DNA from: Phormidium tenue FACHB-1050
Lineage (GTDB): Bacteria; Cyanobacteriota; Cyanobacteriia; Pseudanabaenales; Pseudanabaenaceae
Direction: 5' to 3'
Length of the DNA stretch: 64,000 nucleotides
NCBI RefSeq assembly: GCF_014696925.1
Contig: NZ_JACJQY010000011.1
Span: 55,805-119,804, forward strand
The notes below the pieces were generated by a model. The model made no database searches. It was given only the letters and a program-made list of their open reading frames with translations, and was not told the DNA's origin. The position numbers and the translations under genes are program-made. Below, piece after piece: positions 26,700-36,240 of the stretch (positions are counted from its first letter, which is position 1; each line of letters begins with the position of its first letter).

Positions 26700-27416
26700 G
26701 TGAGTTTTTTAACATTAGCGATTGATGTGGGTGGAAGTAGTATCAAAGCGATCATCTTGCAAGATGATGGCACTCCAATTTCAAAGCGATCGCTTATTCA
26801 TACTCCCCATCCAGCTACTCCCGATGTCATCGTGGCGACATTAATCGACTTGATCACCCAACAGGGGGAATACGATCGTCTTTCCATTGGATTTCCGAGT
26901 GTAGTCGAGCATGGGGTGACAAGGGGGGCGATTAATTTACATGCTGATTGGGATGGATTTCCTTTGGAGGAAGTACTACACAGCCAGTTGGGGAAGCCGA
27001 TCAGGATTGCTAATGATGCAGATGTACAGGGATGCGGAGCGATCGCGGGTAAGGGTATAGAATTAGTCATTACTCTAGGTACTGGGTTTGGTTCATCACT
27101 ATTTCTCAATGGTAAGCTGTTGCCCAATCTGGAACTAGGTCAGCATGTTTTTGTTGATAATGAAACCTATGAAGATCGTTTAGGACAGGTGGCTTTGGAG
27201 CAAATTGGTGTGGAACAATGGAATATGCGATTGCTAGAGGCGATTGCCTCTCTTTATAAGTTATTTAATTATAACCATCTCTATATTGGCGGCGGCAATT
27301 CTCGCTTAATCTACGTTAATTTGCCTACAAATGTGATGATCGTCTCCAATGATTTAGGGCTTATCGGCGGACTTGCTCTATGGAAATCTGGTTATAGCAA
27401 AGCAAATTTTGCGTAG
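26700..27416 (+). CDS. ROK-family polyphosphate glucokinase-like kinase
   Basis: A 238-residue sugar kinase starting at GTG. The N-terminal phosphate-binding motif is LAIDVGGSSIKAIIL, the catalytic Asp lies in IANDADVQGCGA, and the second phosphate motif is ITLGTGFGSSLF. The zinc-binding CxCGxxGC motif of ordinary ROK glucokinases is absent, as in polyphosphate glucokinases, which are also of about this length. It probably phosphorylates glucose using polyphosphate or ATP. The last residues (YSKANFA) and the TAG stop lie inside a decayed family A repeat, so the native C-terminus has been replaced. Confidence 0.8.
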   Translation: MSFLTLAIDVGGSSIKAIILQDDGTPISKRSLIHTPHPATPDVIVATLIDLITQQGEYDRLSIGFPSVVEHGVTRGAINLHADWDGFPLEEVLHSQLGKPIRIANDADVQGCGAIAGKGIELVITLGTGFGSSLFLNGKLLPNLELGQHVFVDNETYEDRLGQVALEQIGVEQWNMRLLEAIASLYKLFNYNHLYIGGGNSRLIYVNLPTNVMIVSNDLGLIGGLALWKSGYSKANFA

Positions 27417-27488
27417 GACATAAAACCCAAGAATTGAGGGACGGCGCGAAGCGCCGTCCCTGTAATAGCTAACTCTTTTTTGGCTGTA
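27393..27488. mobile_element. Decayed family A repeat at a gene 3' end
   Basis: It begins TATAGCAAAGCAAATTTTGC, continues GTAGGACATAAAACCC, has a stem GGGACGGCGCGAAGCGCCGTCCC, and ends in TAGCTAACTCTTTTTTGGCTGTA, matching the A2-type right end. About 20 bp of the right arm is missing. The first 24 bases supply the last codons and stop of the ROK kinase gene. Confidence 0.7.
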
Positions 27489-27494
27489 CAATTT

Positions 27495-28202
27495 TTAGAT
27501 TTCAGCAGGATTGATTCCCATCGCCTTTAAATAATTTGCTAATTTTTCCTTTTGTTGACGCTCTTGATCAGCGATCACTTCCGCCTGTTGTTGAGCTAAA
27601 GTTGCTTGATTAGCGATTTCCCGTTGTTGATCAGCGATCGCCTCAGCCTGTAAAGCCCGTTCATCACCAGTCAGTAACAAATTTCCCGACTCATCCCACC
27701 AGCGCAGCCACGATACATCATTCTCTAATTTCAGCCCAAGTTCCACACCCATTGGCGTGATCGCAAAATGTTCGCGATCATTAGGATGCATTTTGACATA
27801 GCGCCCATCAACTAAGTGATAAACCTCAAGATTGTCTCTCCATGCATCAAAAATGGCATAAAAGGGAATACGAATTGCTTGCTCGTAAACCCAGAATTTT
27901 CCTGCCTTTTCCTTTTCGCTGGGCGGTGTTGCATCTCTCTCTTCGGTTCCATTACCTGACACAAATTCAATGGCAATTAAGGGAGCGACAAATTCTTTCC
28001 ATAGCACATAGGAACGGCGATATTCTCCATCAACAAGTGGCGATACATTGGGGACATAAAACCAGTCGGGGGCTTCGGCTCCTTTTTCAGGCGGTTCTAT
28101 TAGTCGCCAGTAAATGCCACTATCTTGACCAATGCAGTAGCGTCCATTGGGATGTAATTTTTCTAAGACTGGGGCGATCGAGCTAGTTATAGCTGTCGCC
28201 AT
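27495..28202 (-). pseudogene. Uma2-type nuclease, 3' part of a gene split by a repeat
   Basis: A 235-residue frame containing most of a Uma2 (DUF820) protein: YCIGQDSGIYWRLIEPPE, PDWFYVPNV, LIAIEFVSGNG (PD-(D/E)xK core with Glu), KAGKFWVYEQAIRIPFYAIF, and a C-terminal Gln-rich helix (EIANQATLAQQQAEVIADQ). Its ATG (28200-28202) lies inside a family A repeat, so the first five residues MATAI are repeat-encoded. The native N-terminal 51 residues are in a separate frame at 28299-28454 on the other side of the repeat. It may still be translated as a shortened protein. Uma2 proteins are abundant in cyanobacteria; their biological role is unclear. Confidence 0.85.
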
Positions 28203-28303
28203 TCTTGTTAGGATATAAAACCCAAGAATCGAGTGGCGGCGCTTCGCGCCGCCACTCGATTCTTGGGTTTTGATTTGTCCTAATACACTTGACTACAGCT
28301 ATA
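28188..28303. mobile_element. Family A repeat inserted in a Uma2 gene
   Basis: A 116-bp copy (TATAGCTGTCGCCATTC...GACTACAGCTATA) with central stem AAGAATCGAGTGGCGGCGC. On the minus strand the flanks read GTTT-TA-[112 bp]-TA-ACTAGC. Removing the element and one TA gives GTT TTA ACT AGC, a continuous frame reading SIVLTSSIAPV, as expected for this protein family. This shows insertion at a TA with TA duplication. The insert brings a TAG stop at its right edge (28299-28301) and an ATG near its left edge (28200-28202). Confidence 0.92.
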
Positions 28304-28454
28304 AAACAATACTTTGTGGGTGTTCCTGAAAATTTTTCACAAAGGTTCCGTATGATTCTGGCAGTTGCTTATGATCGGGAAGACTGATTGGTGTGGAGGT
28401 AAGATTTGGCGGTTGGGAAGCGGTGTTTTTGTTCGGTGCTTGGGTGGTTTGCAT
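28299..28454 (-). pseudogene. Uma2-type nuclease, 5' part of the split gene
   Basis: A 51-residue frame from ATG 28452-28454: MQTTQAPNKN, then ISLPDHKQLPESYGTFVKNF and QEHPQSIVL, ending at a TAG inside the repeat. The LPDHKQLPESYGTF region is the usual N-terminus of this Uma2 subgroup and belongs directly before TSSIAPVLEKLHPNG in the downstream fragment. Confidence 0.85.
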
Positions 28455-28484
28455 AGTAACTCTGGGAGATACGTTAATTCGATA

Positions 28485-28515
28485 AAAAAGCGAGTCGCAC
28501 CGCGACTCGCTTTTT
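28485..28515 (-). terminator. Intrinsic terminator
   Basis: AAAAAGCGAGTCGC, a short ACC loop and GCGACTCGCTTTTT form a perfect GC-rich stem flanked by A and T tracts, so it can act in both directions. It lies 11 bp after the stop of the leftward Uma2 gene at 28526 and upstream of the split Uma2 gene. Confidence 0.8.
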
Positions 28516-28525
28516 GGTTAAGACT

Positions 28526-29110
28526 TTAGCCCCAGCCAAATATGCTACTAACATCTAAAACAAAATTAGGTAGTACTTCTTCCCCTAAGAGTATTTTGGG
28601 ATTGTCCAAAATTTCAACGGGTTGTCCTTGACGATAGATAGCAACACGCTTGTGTTTCGGATCGATTAACCATCCTAAAAGGCAGCCATTGTCCATATAT
28701 TCTTCCATCTTAGCTAGTCCTTGTTTCCATGAATCGCTAGGAGACAAAAGCTCAATCAGAAATTCAGGACAGAGGGGCAAAAAACCTTTGCGTTTCTCAG
28801 GAGTAAGCGATTCCCATTTTGCGAGAGATATCCATGCAGCATCAGGAGAGCGATCGCTACCCTTCGGCAAACTAAACCCCGTTGAAGAATCAAAGGTTTT
28901 GCCTTGTTTGAATGAGTGGTTCCATATATATAGTTCACCATTGAGATCAGAATTAAAACTACCAGTTTCACCACCCGTTGGGGACATAACGATCAATTCT
29001 CCTTTAGCTGTACGCTCAAGTTTCATTTCAGGGTTTGCTGCACAGAGCTTGATGAACTCTTCGCGAGTCAGAGAGATGACTGGACTAAGATCGATGGTTT
29101 GAAAGTTCAT
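28526..29110 (-). CDS. Uma2 family endonuclease-like protein
   Basis: A 194-residue Uma2 (DUF820) protein. Core elements: ISLTREEFIKLCAANPEMKL, LIVMSPTGGETGSFNSDL, a metal-binding Asp in SDRSPDAAWIS, then PEFLIELLSPSD (Glu) and GWLIDPKHKRVAIYR. The start is ATG at 29108-29110 (MNFQTIDLSPV), which has an AGGAG site 10 bp upstream; an in-frame extension to 29170 would run through a palindromic repeat. The PD-(D/E)xK set appears complete, unlike the interrupted paralogue just downstream. Confidence 0.85.
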   Translation of the reverse strand: MNFQTIDLSPVISLTREEFIKLCAANPEMKLERTAKGELIVMSPTGGETGSFNSDLNGELYIWNHSFKQGKTFDSSTGFSLPKGSDRSPDAAWISLAKWESLTPEKRKGFLPLCPEFLIELLSPSDSWKQGLAKMEEYMDNGCLLGWLIDPKHKRVAIYRQGQPVEILDNPKILLGEEVLPNFVLDVSSIFGWG

Positions 29111-29134
29111 GATTTTTGCTCCTTCTCTAATACC

Positions 29135-29167
29135 AAAAGACAAAATAGCTACGCCATTTTGTCTTTT
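29135..29167. repeat. Hairpin upstream of the Uma2 gene
   Basis: AAAAGACAAAAT and its complement around a 9-base loop. Related in sequence to the palindrome at 2832-2900 (same CAAAATGGC-type arm and ACGCCATTTTG loop side). It lies between the RelA/SpoT gene 3' end and the Uma2 gene and could stop read-through. Confidence 0.5.
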
Positions 29168-29181
29168 CAAAACTCTTATAC

Positions 29182-29217
29182 CAATTCACAAAAGTGTGAC
29201 AACACTTTTGTGAATTG
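29182..29217 (-). terminator. Hairpin after the RelA/SpoT gene
   Basis: CAATTCACAAAAGTGT with a GACA loop and exact complement; a 16-bp stem 4 bp after the stop codon of the leftward RelA/SpoT gene. No long T tract follows, so termination is inferred from position. Confidence 0.55.
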
Positions 29218-29220
29218 ATC

Positions 29221-31506
29221 TTATTCAGCAACAAGGCGCGAAACCGAAAGCGTGTCACATAGTTTGTTGATTTGACTGCAAACTCGATCAAATTGGTGGC
29301 GATCGCTAATATCAATACTTAAATCAATAATTGCTGCCTTACCTTTTTTGGTCTGTACATTTGCCCTTCGCACATTGATTTTGTTGTCGGAGAGGCGAGT
29401 CAAAATATCGCGCAATATCCCAACCCGATCAATCGCTTCTACCCGAATATCAATAGGATAGGTTTGAGTCTGATCATTTTCTTTCTGCTGATTCCAACCC
29501 ACATGCAACAGGCGATCGCTAGGAATATTCGCTAAATTATGGCAATCATGGCGATGGATGGTAATACCACGATTGCTACCCAATGCAACAACTCCTGTAA
29601 TTGGTTCTCCAGGCAGAGGCGCACAGCAACCTGCGATCGAGTAAACCATGCCCTCCAAACCTAAAATTGGTGATTTGGAGCTATTGCTATGGGTAGGTTC
29701 ATGACGAGCTTCATACTTTTGAGGATTTAAGTCACGATCATGGTGCTGATGTTCACGCAGTTTATTAACTACGGTATTGACTGAAGTTTCACCATAGCCA
29801 ATACCTGCCAGCAGATCCTCAACGTTGTGATAGTTACATCGTTCCGCAAGCTTCTGCATCTGATCGGATTTAAGCAATGTCTCTAAACCATTTTTACCAA
29901 GTTCACGTTCTAAGGCACTGCGTCCTAAGGCAAGATTTTCATCACGGCGCGATCGCTTAAACCATTGACGAATCCGACTTTTTGCCGAACTTGTCGCCAC
30001 AAAATTAATCCAATCGGTACTGGGATGGGCATTGTTCTGGGTGAGAATTGTGACAATATCTCCATGCTTGAGTGGACGATGCAAAGAAACCATCACATTG
30101 TTTACCAATGCACCTGAGCAGTGATTACCGACTTCCGTATGCACACGATAAGCAAAATCTACAGGTGTTGCGCCACGAGGTAAACAGTACACATCTCCTT
30201 TGGGGCTAAATACATAAACTTCACTATCAAATAAATCTTCCTTGACGCTATCAAGATATTCTTGAGGATCTTTCAGTTCACGCTGCCATTCCACCAACTG
30301 ACGCAACCAAGTGAATTTCTGATCATCGCCCTTGAGTGGCTTGCTAGTCGAATTACTTTCTTTGTATTTCCAATGGGCTGCAATCCCGTAATCAGCAATG
30401 TGATGCATCTCCCATGTGCGAATCTGGACTTCCACAGGTTGTCCTTTTGGCCCAATCACCGCCGTGTGCAACGATTGATAACGATTGGGCTTAGGTAAGC
30501 CAATGTAGTCTTTAAAGCGACCAGGAATCGGACAAAAATGATCGTGGACAACGGCAAGAACGCGGTAGCATTCCTCCTTAGTATTAACGATTACCCTTAC
30601 AGCTTGAATGTCATAAATCTCGTTATATTGCTTCTTTTGGCGTTCCATCTTGCGATAAATGCCATACAGATGCTTAGGTCTACCACTAATATCAAAATCA
30701 TCAATACCCATCAATTCCAGTCTTTCAGCTAATACCCGCGTCACTTCTACCAATTGTTCATGGCGACTCTCATGGGTATCAGCAACGAGAGACTCCATTA
30801 TTTGATATTGTTCTGGCTCAATATACTTAAAAGCAATATCTTCGAGTTCCCATTTAATTTGACCTAAACCCAAACGGTTTGCTAAAGGTGCAAAAATCTC
30901 TCTCGTTTCTCTAGAGATCAGAACTTGCTTCTCAGGTCGCAGATGTTGCAGCGTTCGCATATTGTGCAGGCGATCGGCAAGCTTGACGATAATCACGCGA
31001 ATATCTTGAGCCATCGCCAGAAACATGCGGCGAAAATTTTCGGCTTGACTTTCAGTCTTACTCTCAAAACTCAGTTTCGATAACTTGGTTACCCCTTCCA
31101 CCAATTGACGAACTTCTTTACCAAACATTTCTTCGATCTGTTCGCAGGATACATCGGTATCCTCAACAACATCATGCAAAAATCCTGCGGCGATCATCAC
31201 ATCACTGCCCCCTAAATCCTTCAGGATGGCGGCAACTGCGATCGGATGCAATATGTATGGTTCCCCTGATGCGCGGCATTGCCCATCATGCAGTCGATAG
31301 GCAAAATCTAAAGCCCGACCAACAATATCTTCATCCTCTAAACTTTCACCTCTTTGCGATCTCTGCCAACTAATTCTCAGCCAGTCTGGAATCCATGCAT
31401 CTACGATCTCATCACATTCTCGTAAGTTTTCACAATCTACTTCCCCATCTATCGGCTTACCTAGACGTTCTACTGGAGCTTCAGCTACTAATGTCATCGG
31501 AGTCAT
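29221..31506 (-). CDS. spoT: Bifunctional (p)ppGpp synthetase/hydrolase RelA/SpoT
   Basis: A 761-residue Rel enzyme with all domains. The HD hydrolase domain (about 60-215) contains GFLHDVVEDTDVSCE, the HD pair for metal-dependent ppGpp hydrolysis. The synthetase domain (about 250-380) has RPKHLYGIYRKMER and RFKDYIGLPKPNRYQSLHT. The TGS domain (about 410-470) has VYVFSPKGDVYCLPRGATP. A zinc-finger-like segment (SIAGCCAPLPGEPI) and a C-terminal ACT domain (about 685-760, VGILRDILTRLSDNKINVRR) follow. It should both make and destroy (p)ppGpp in response to starvation. The ATG at 31506 gives a normal length. Confidence 0.95.
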   Translation of the reverse strand: MTPMTLVAEAPVERLGKPIDGEVDCENLRECDEIVDAWIPDWLRISWQRSQRGESLEDEDIVGRALDFAYRLHDGQCRASGEPYILHPIAVAAILKDLGGSDVMIAAGFLHDVVEDTDVSCEQIEEMFGKEVRQLVEGVTKLSKLSFESKTESQAENFRRMFLAMAQDIRVIIVKLADRLHNMRTLQHLRPEKQVLISRETREIFAPLANRLGLGQIKWELEDIAFKYIEPEQYQIMESLVADTHESRHEQLVEVTRVLAERLELMGIDDFDISGRPKHLYGIYRKMERQKKQYNEIYDIQAVRVIVNTKEECYRVLAVVHDHFCPIPGRFKDYIGLPKPNRYQSLHTAVIGPKGQPVEVQIRTWEMHHIADYGIAAHWKYKESNSTSKPLKGDDQKFTWLRQLVEWQRELKDPQEYLDSVKEDLFDSEVYVFSPKGDVYCLPRGATPVDFAYRVHTEVGNHCSGALVNNVMVSLHRPLKHGDIVTILTQNNAHPSTDWINFVATSSAKSRIRQWFKRSRRDENLALGRSALERELGKNGLETLLKSDQMQKLAERCNYHNVEDLLAGIGYGETSVNTVVNKLREHQHHDRDLNPQKYEARHEPTHSNSSKSPILGLEGMVYSIAGCCAPLPGEPITGVVALGSNRGITIHRHDCHNLANIPSDRLLHVGWNQQKENDQTQTYPIDIRVEAIDRVGILRDILTRLSDNKINVRRANVQTKKGKAAIIDLSIDISDRHQFDRVCSQINKLCDTLSVSRLVAE

Positions 31507-31628
31507 ACGTTTAATTTCGCCTTAGCAAAGATAGTTGTTAAGATTCTCATAATCTTATTTTAAACTTATATGTCAAATATTCGGTTTTGTCTCTAGAAAA
31601 ACAAATTTCGCCGTTTTTTTATGCATTA

Positions 31629-31743
31629 TATAGCAAAGAAAGTTTTGCTTAGGACATAAAACCCAAGAATCGAGTGGCGGCACTTCGCGCCGCCACTCGA
31701 TTCTTGGGTTTTGGTTTGTACTGGCTAACTCTTTTTTGCTATA
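31629..31743. mobile_element. Family A repeat, A2 type
   Basis: A 115-bp copy with TATAGCAAAGAAAGTTTTGC at the left and CTGGCTAACTCTTTTTTGCTATA at the right, central stem AAGAATCGAGTGGCGGC with one mismatch at the apex. One minus-strand frame through it is open and reads the same residues (KKELASTNQNPRIEWRR) as the copy inside the TpsB gene. Confidence 0.85.
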
Positions 31744-31748
31744 CAAAT

Positions 31749-31791
31749 CAAAAGAGAGAAGGAGGCGCAAAGCGCCACCTTCTCTCTTTTG
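31749..31791 (-). terminator. Hairpin after the RsbW-like kinase gene
   Basis: CAAAAGAGAGAAGG(A)GGCGC with an AAA apex and its complement, 7 bp beyond the stop of the leftward kinase gene and next to the family A repeat. Probably the terminator. Confidence 0.6.
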
Positions 31792-31798
31792 AGAAAGC

Positions 31799-32236
31799 CT
31801 AAAAAATCATGGGTTTACTAAAACGATCAATACGTTTGCACAAAGTCAAACGATGTGTGCCACCATCCCAATGCACATGCTCAAAAATTTTGCGTAATAT
31901 ATAAAAGCCCCGACCGCATTCTAAATCATGACAAGGTGTGGGATCATCTTTTGATCCACTAGAGGATTGCAAATCATTTCCCTGATCGGTGATCACCCAC
32001 CAGTACATCTGCGAAACAATCGAAAATTTAACGGTGATTTGCTTGCACGGATCGAGAGAATTGCCGTGTTTGACGGCATTGACTAAAGCTTCTTGCAAAC
32101 CTAATCGCAACTCTGGCTGCCATTCTGACGGTACTTCGTCAAGCAACAGGTCTAATACTGGGGCAAGATAGAGGGTTGAAGTAAAACTGAGATTACTCCA
32201 CTTTCGTCCAACTGAACGCACAGGGGTCACAATCAC
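31799..32236 (-). CDS. Anti-sigma factor-type serine/threonine kinase (RsbW-like)
   Basis: A 145-residue GHKL ATPase. The N-box is in LRLGLQEALVNAVKHGNSLD, the G1 box in ITDQGNDLQ, and the G2 box in CGRGFYILRKIFEHV. There is no histidine phosphoacceptor. This is the RsbW/SpoIIAB-like group that phosphorylates STAS-domain anti-anti-sigma factors, or binds sigma factors. No STAS or PP2C gene is adjacent, so its partners are elsewhere. An in-frame GTG/ATG choice at the 5' end is not important for the domain. Confidence 0.82.
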   Translation of the reverse strand: MIVTPVRSVGRKWSNLSFTSTLYLAPVLDLLLDEVPSEWQPELRLGLQEALVNAVKHGNSLDPCKQITVKFSIVSQMYWWVITDQGNDLQSSSGSKDDPTPCHDLECGRGFYILRKIFEHVHWDGGTHRLTLCKRIDRFSKPMIF

Positions 32237-32404
32237 GGACTTTTAACTCCTCTGAAAGACTGCTGTAGCTTGCTTTTGGGCTTTGTGAATAGCAAAAATA
32301 TTCACTAAACATGCAATGGAATTAATTAAATTCACGATCGCCATACAATAGATCTATCTATTATTCTAGCGAAAAAATCTTTCTTAAAATCTTTCCTAAG
32401 CAGT

Positions 32405-34231
32405 ATGACTTTTACGCAACGACAAAATTCCCCTTTTAATCCCACTGAAAACACCCGCACCATGGGGAAGGGGATGCGAGCCGCTATTTTATTTTTGTTA
32501 AGCGTATTGGTGCTAATCGGGATTTTAGGTGGGCGACTTTTTTATTTGCAACTGATTGAGGGCGATCGCAACCAACAACTTGCGGAAAACAATCGGATCA
32601 GATTAATTGCCAAGCCTCCAGAAAGAGGGCGGCTTTTTGATCGCAAAGGTAATATTCTTGCCTCCAGTCGATTGGCGCATGTGGTTTATCTCTGGCCGAT
32701 CGCTCAACCCAAGGACAAATGGGAGCCAATTATTAATCGCTTAGCTGGGTTAATCGGGGTTTCGGCGCAAACGATTACCGACAAGCTGGAGCAGGAAGGC
32801 TACAACTCGCCCAATCTAGTCAGAGTCTCCACCTCAATTAGCCCCAAACTGGTAACCGTACTTTCTGAGCATAGCCTCGAATTACCAGGAGTCAAAGTGG
32901 AGCCTGAAGCGGTGCGCTATTACCCCAATGGTGATGTCGCGGCGCATGTACTGGGCTACACAGGCGAACTAAATGCTGAAGAATTACCCAAATTACGCGA
33001 AAAAGGTTACCGTCCTGGAGATGTAATCGGCAAAGCTGGCGTGGAATATGCCTTTGAGAACCAGCTACGGGGAGAGTGGGGCGGTCAGCAGGTAGAAGTC
33101 GATGCTTTTGGAAAGGTACTGCGAGTTTTAGGACAAAAGCCACCGAAGGCAGGCAACGCTGTCAAAATGACGATTGACCTAGATCTAGAAAAAGCCGTTG
33201 AAAAGATTTTAGGTGATCAGCAAGGCGGGATTATTGCCATGAATCCTAATAACGGCGAAATACTTGCTATGGTTAGCCATCCAGCCTTTGACCCTAACCT
33301 GTTTTCGGGCAAGATTTCCGAGGCAACATGGAAACGCTTGCAAGAAAAAGACCATCCTTTTGTCAATCGAGTCTTACAGGTATATCCGCCCGCTAGTACT
33401 TTTAAAGTCGTAACTATGACAGCAGGTTTGGAAACCAATAAATTTGGGATCAATGATGTGCTGGCGACCTACCCTTATCTTGATTTAGGCGGCTTTCAAT
33501 TCTGGGATCACAACAAGGCAGGATTTGGCACGATTGGATTTTCTGAGGCGATGGCTTATAGCAGCAATACTTTCTTCGGACAAGTAGGTATGCGGGTGGG
33601 TGAAAAAGATCTTGCCCTATGGTCACATAAATATGGTTATGGCGAATATTCAGGAATCGAAATCAAGGAGGAAGAAACTAAAGGTACTGTGCCTGATGAA
33701 GAGTGGAAGAAGCGCGTCATCGGTGAACCTTGGTATGTTGGCAATACTCTAAATATGTCAATTGGACAGGGTGATGTCCAAGCTAATCTTGTCCAAGTCT
33801 CAATGATGACGGCTATTGTTGCTAATGGTGGGTTTAAGATTAGACCTCATTTGCTCTTAGAAGATAATGATGCAAGGGAGTGGCGGCAGTCCCTGAATAT
33901 ATCGCCTACAAATCTGGCGGCTTTGCAAAAGTCTTTGAGATCTGTATTTGAGTATGGTACAGCCGCGCCTCTAAATTCGGCGGAAATTGCCATGGCTGGT
34001 AAGTCTGGTACGGCTCAAGATCCACCCCGTCCAAACCATGCATGGTTTACAGCCTATGCACCCTATGAAAAGCCAGAAATTGTGGTGACCGTTTTTGGGG
34101 AAAATGCAGGTGGTGGTGGTGGTAGTGCGATCGCTGCTCCTTTAGCAGTACAGACGATTGAAGCTTATATGCAAATCAAAAATAAGCCCAACTCACCCAA
34201 TAACCCACCAGTTCCAGTAATTAACAATTAA
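32405..34231 (+). CDS. mrdA: Penicillin-binding protein 2 (elongasome transpeptidase)
   Basis: A 608-residue class B PBP. A single membrane anchor lies near residues 27-50 (AAILFLLSVLVLIGILGGRLF). The pedestal domain has NNRIRLIAKPPERGRLFDR and the dimerisation region. The transpeptidase domain has the SxxK motif in YPPASTFKVVTM, SSN in AMAYSSNTFFG, and KSGTAQ as the KTG-type motif near 536. It crosslinks peptidoglycan during lateral wall growth with RodA. The tail is Pro/Asn-rich. No rodA or mreBCD is adjacent. The gene has its own terminator. Confidence 0.93.
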   Translation: MTFTQRQNSPFNPTENTRTMGKGMRAAILFLLSVLVLIGILGGRLFYLQLIEGDRNQQLAENNRIRLIAKPPERGRLFDRKGNILASSRLAHVVYLWPIAQPKDKWEPIINRLAGLIGVSAQTITDKLEQEGYNSPNLVRVSTSISPKLVTVLSEHSLELPGVKVEPEAVRYYPNGDVAAHVLGYTGELNAEELPKLREKGYRPGDVIGKAGVEYAFENQLRGEWGGQQVEVDAFGKVLRVLGQKPPKAGNAVKMTIDLDLEKAVEKILGDQQGGIIAMNPNNGEILAMVSHPAFDPNLFSGKISEATWKRLQEKDHPFVNRVLQVYPPASTFKVVTMTAGLETNKFGINDVLATYPYLDLGGFQFWDHNKAGFGTIGFSEAMAYSSNTFFGQVGMRVGEKDLALWSHKYGYGEYSGIEIKEEETKGTVPDEEWKKRVIGEPWYVGNTLNMSIGQGDVQANLVQVSMMTAIVANGGFKIRPHLLLEDNDAREWRQSLNISPTNLAALQKSLRSVFEYGTAAPLNSAEIAMAGKSGTAQDPPRPNHAWFTAYAPYEKPEIVVTVFGENAGGGGGSAIAAPLAVQTIEAYMQIKNKPNSPNNPPVPVINN

Positions 34232-34283
34232 AAAAAGAAAGAATAACAACGTCGCAAGCCGACGTTGTTATTCTTTCTTTTTT
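34231..34283 (+). terminator. Intrinsic terminator of mrdA
   Basis: AAAAAAGAAAGAATAACAAC and following CGTCG form a 24-bp stem with the exact complement, loop CAAGC, followed by a T run. It begins at the last base of the mrdA stop codon. Confidence 0.8.
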
Positions 34284-34334
34284 ATTGGAATATACTTTCA
34301 TCGCGGAGCGACGGGGTATTTACCCTCTTGATTG

Positions 34335-34371
34335 AATCAAAAAAAGCGGTGCTAAGCACCGCTTTTTTTGA

Positions 34372-34373
<2 letters not shown>
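34335..34373 (-). terminator. Intrinsic terminator of ilvC
   Basis: AATCAAAAAAAGCGGTGC, a TAA loop and the exact complement, with A and T tracts at the two sides. Its right edge touches the ilvC stop codon (34372-34374). Confidence 0.8.
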
Positions 34374-35409
<1,036 letters not shown>

Positions 35410-35523
35410 TTAGATGTAGTTTGGAAGATTTATTGTCAATTGCCTTCAAACACTTTTTCTAGTCTAACAAAAATCGTGGCAACTCTTAAATATATTTACA
35501 GCATTTACAGAGCGATCAAATCA

Positions 35524-35574
35524 CAAGAGATTTTTTGAAAGTGTTGCGAAGCAACACTTTCAAAAAATCTCTTG
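35524..35574. repeat. Long hairpin with GCGAAGC apex
   Basis: CAAGAGATTTTTTGAAAGTG with the following TTGC and exact complement form a 24-bp stem around GAA. It is followed by GGTTTGGGCTTGAGAGCAAAGC, a flank shared with the hairpin at 21466-21516. Part of the same arm is found at 20180-20200. It lies in the 264 bp between ilvC and the acetyltransferase gene, which otherwise shows nothing. Confidence 0.6.
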
Positions 35575-35631
35575 GTTTGGGCTTGAGAGCAAAGCGTCGT
35601 AAGCGCAGCAAATATATCGCAGCAAATATAT

Positions 35632-36213
35632 TTAAGTGCGCCGCCGCGATCGCGGACGGTTGCGATCGGCTTTATCACGTTCGTAATTTATGAGTCGGCC
35701 GTAATATTCATGTTTGGCGAGATTTAGCGATAGAAAAACATGCTCTCTAGCATTACCAAAACCTTTGCGATTGAAGAAATTAATGGCGGGAGTATTAGCG
35801 GGATCGGTATCAACTAGCATCAGGCGCACATTATCTTCAATCATGCGCTCAATGATTTTATCGACTAGGCGATCGGCTACTCCACGCCTTTGGCAATTGG
35901 GATTGACTCCCAGCCAAGTAATATAGCCATATTTCCATGAAGCCTTATTGATGATCGTGCCGAGAATAAACCCTGCGAGTTGTTCATCAATTTCCGCCAC
36001 TAAGCAATACTCTGAGTCGGTGTTATACATGCCAATTACTTCCCACTCATCCCATGTCCGATAGAGGTAAGGATAGAGATCACTAGTAAATAGCTGTTCG
36101 CCTAAGTGAAAAATTGGCGCAATATCATCGATATTCATCTCGCGAATATCCACACTATTTGGATCAAGGCGATCGCTATCTGTTTCAGTAGCTTTATCTG
36201 GAAAATCGTTCAT
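35632..36213 (-). CDS. GNAT-family N-acetyltransferase
   Basis: A 193-residue acetyltransferase. The acetyl-CoA-binding P-loop is in WLGVNPNCQRRGVADRLVDK (Q/R-x-x-G-x-G/A type). Other elements are EYCLVAEIDEQLAGFILG and the C-terminal NTPAINFFNRKGFG. It ends in a very basic tail (RDKADRNRPRSRRRT). The ATG at 36211-36213 (MNDFPDKATETD) is preferred: a longer in-frame version to 36279 would be encoded by a palindromic repeat. Substrate unknown; the layout resembles peptide or ribosomal-protein acetylases. Confidence 0.82.
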   Translation of the reverse strand: MNDFPDKATETDSDRLDPNSVDIREMNIDDIAPIFHLGEQLFTSDLYPYLYRTWDEWEVIGMYNTDSEYCLVAEIDEQLAGFILGTIINKASWKYGYITWLGVNPNCQRRGVADRLVDKIIERMIEDNVRLMLVDTDPANTPAINFFNRKGFGNAREHVFLSLNLAKHEYYGRLINYERDKADRNRPRSRRRT

Positions 36214-36240
36214 ACAGTTTATTGAGGATTTCAGTAGTAT

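Noticed and set aside
31573..31770. Minus-strand frame of 65 codons resembling the repeat-encoded part of TpsB
   Set aside because: It is almost entirely family A repeat plus AT-rich flank, with no start context or homologue. The same peptide appears only because the repeat is the same.
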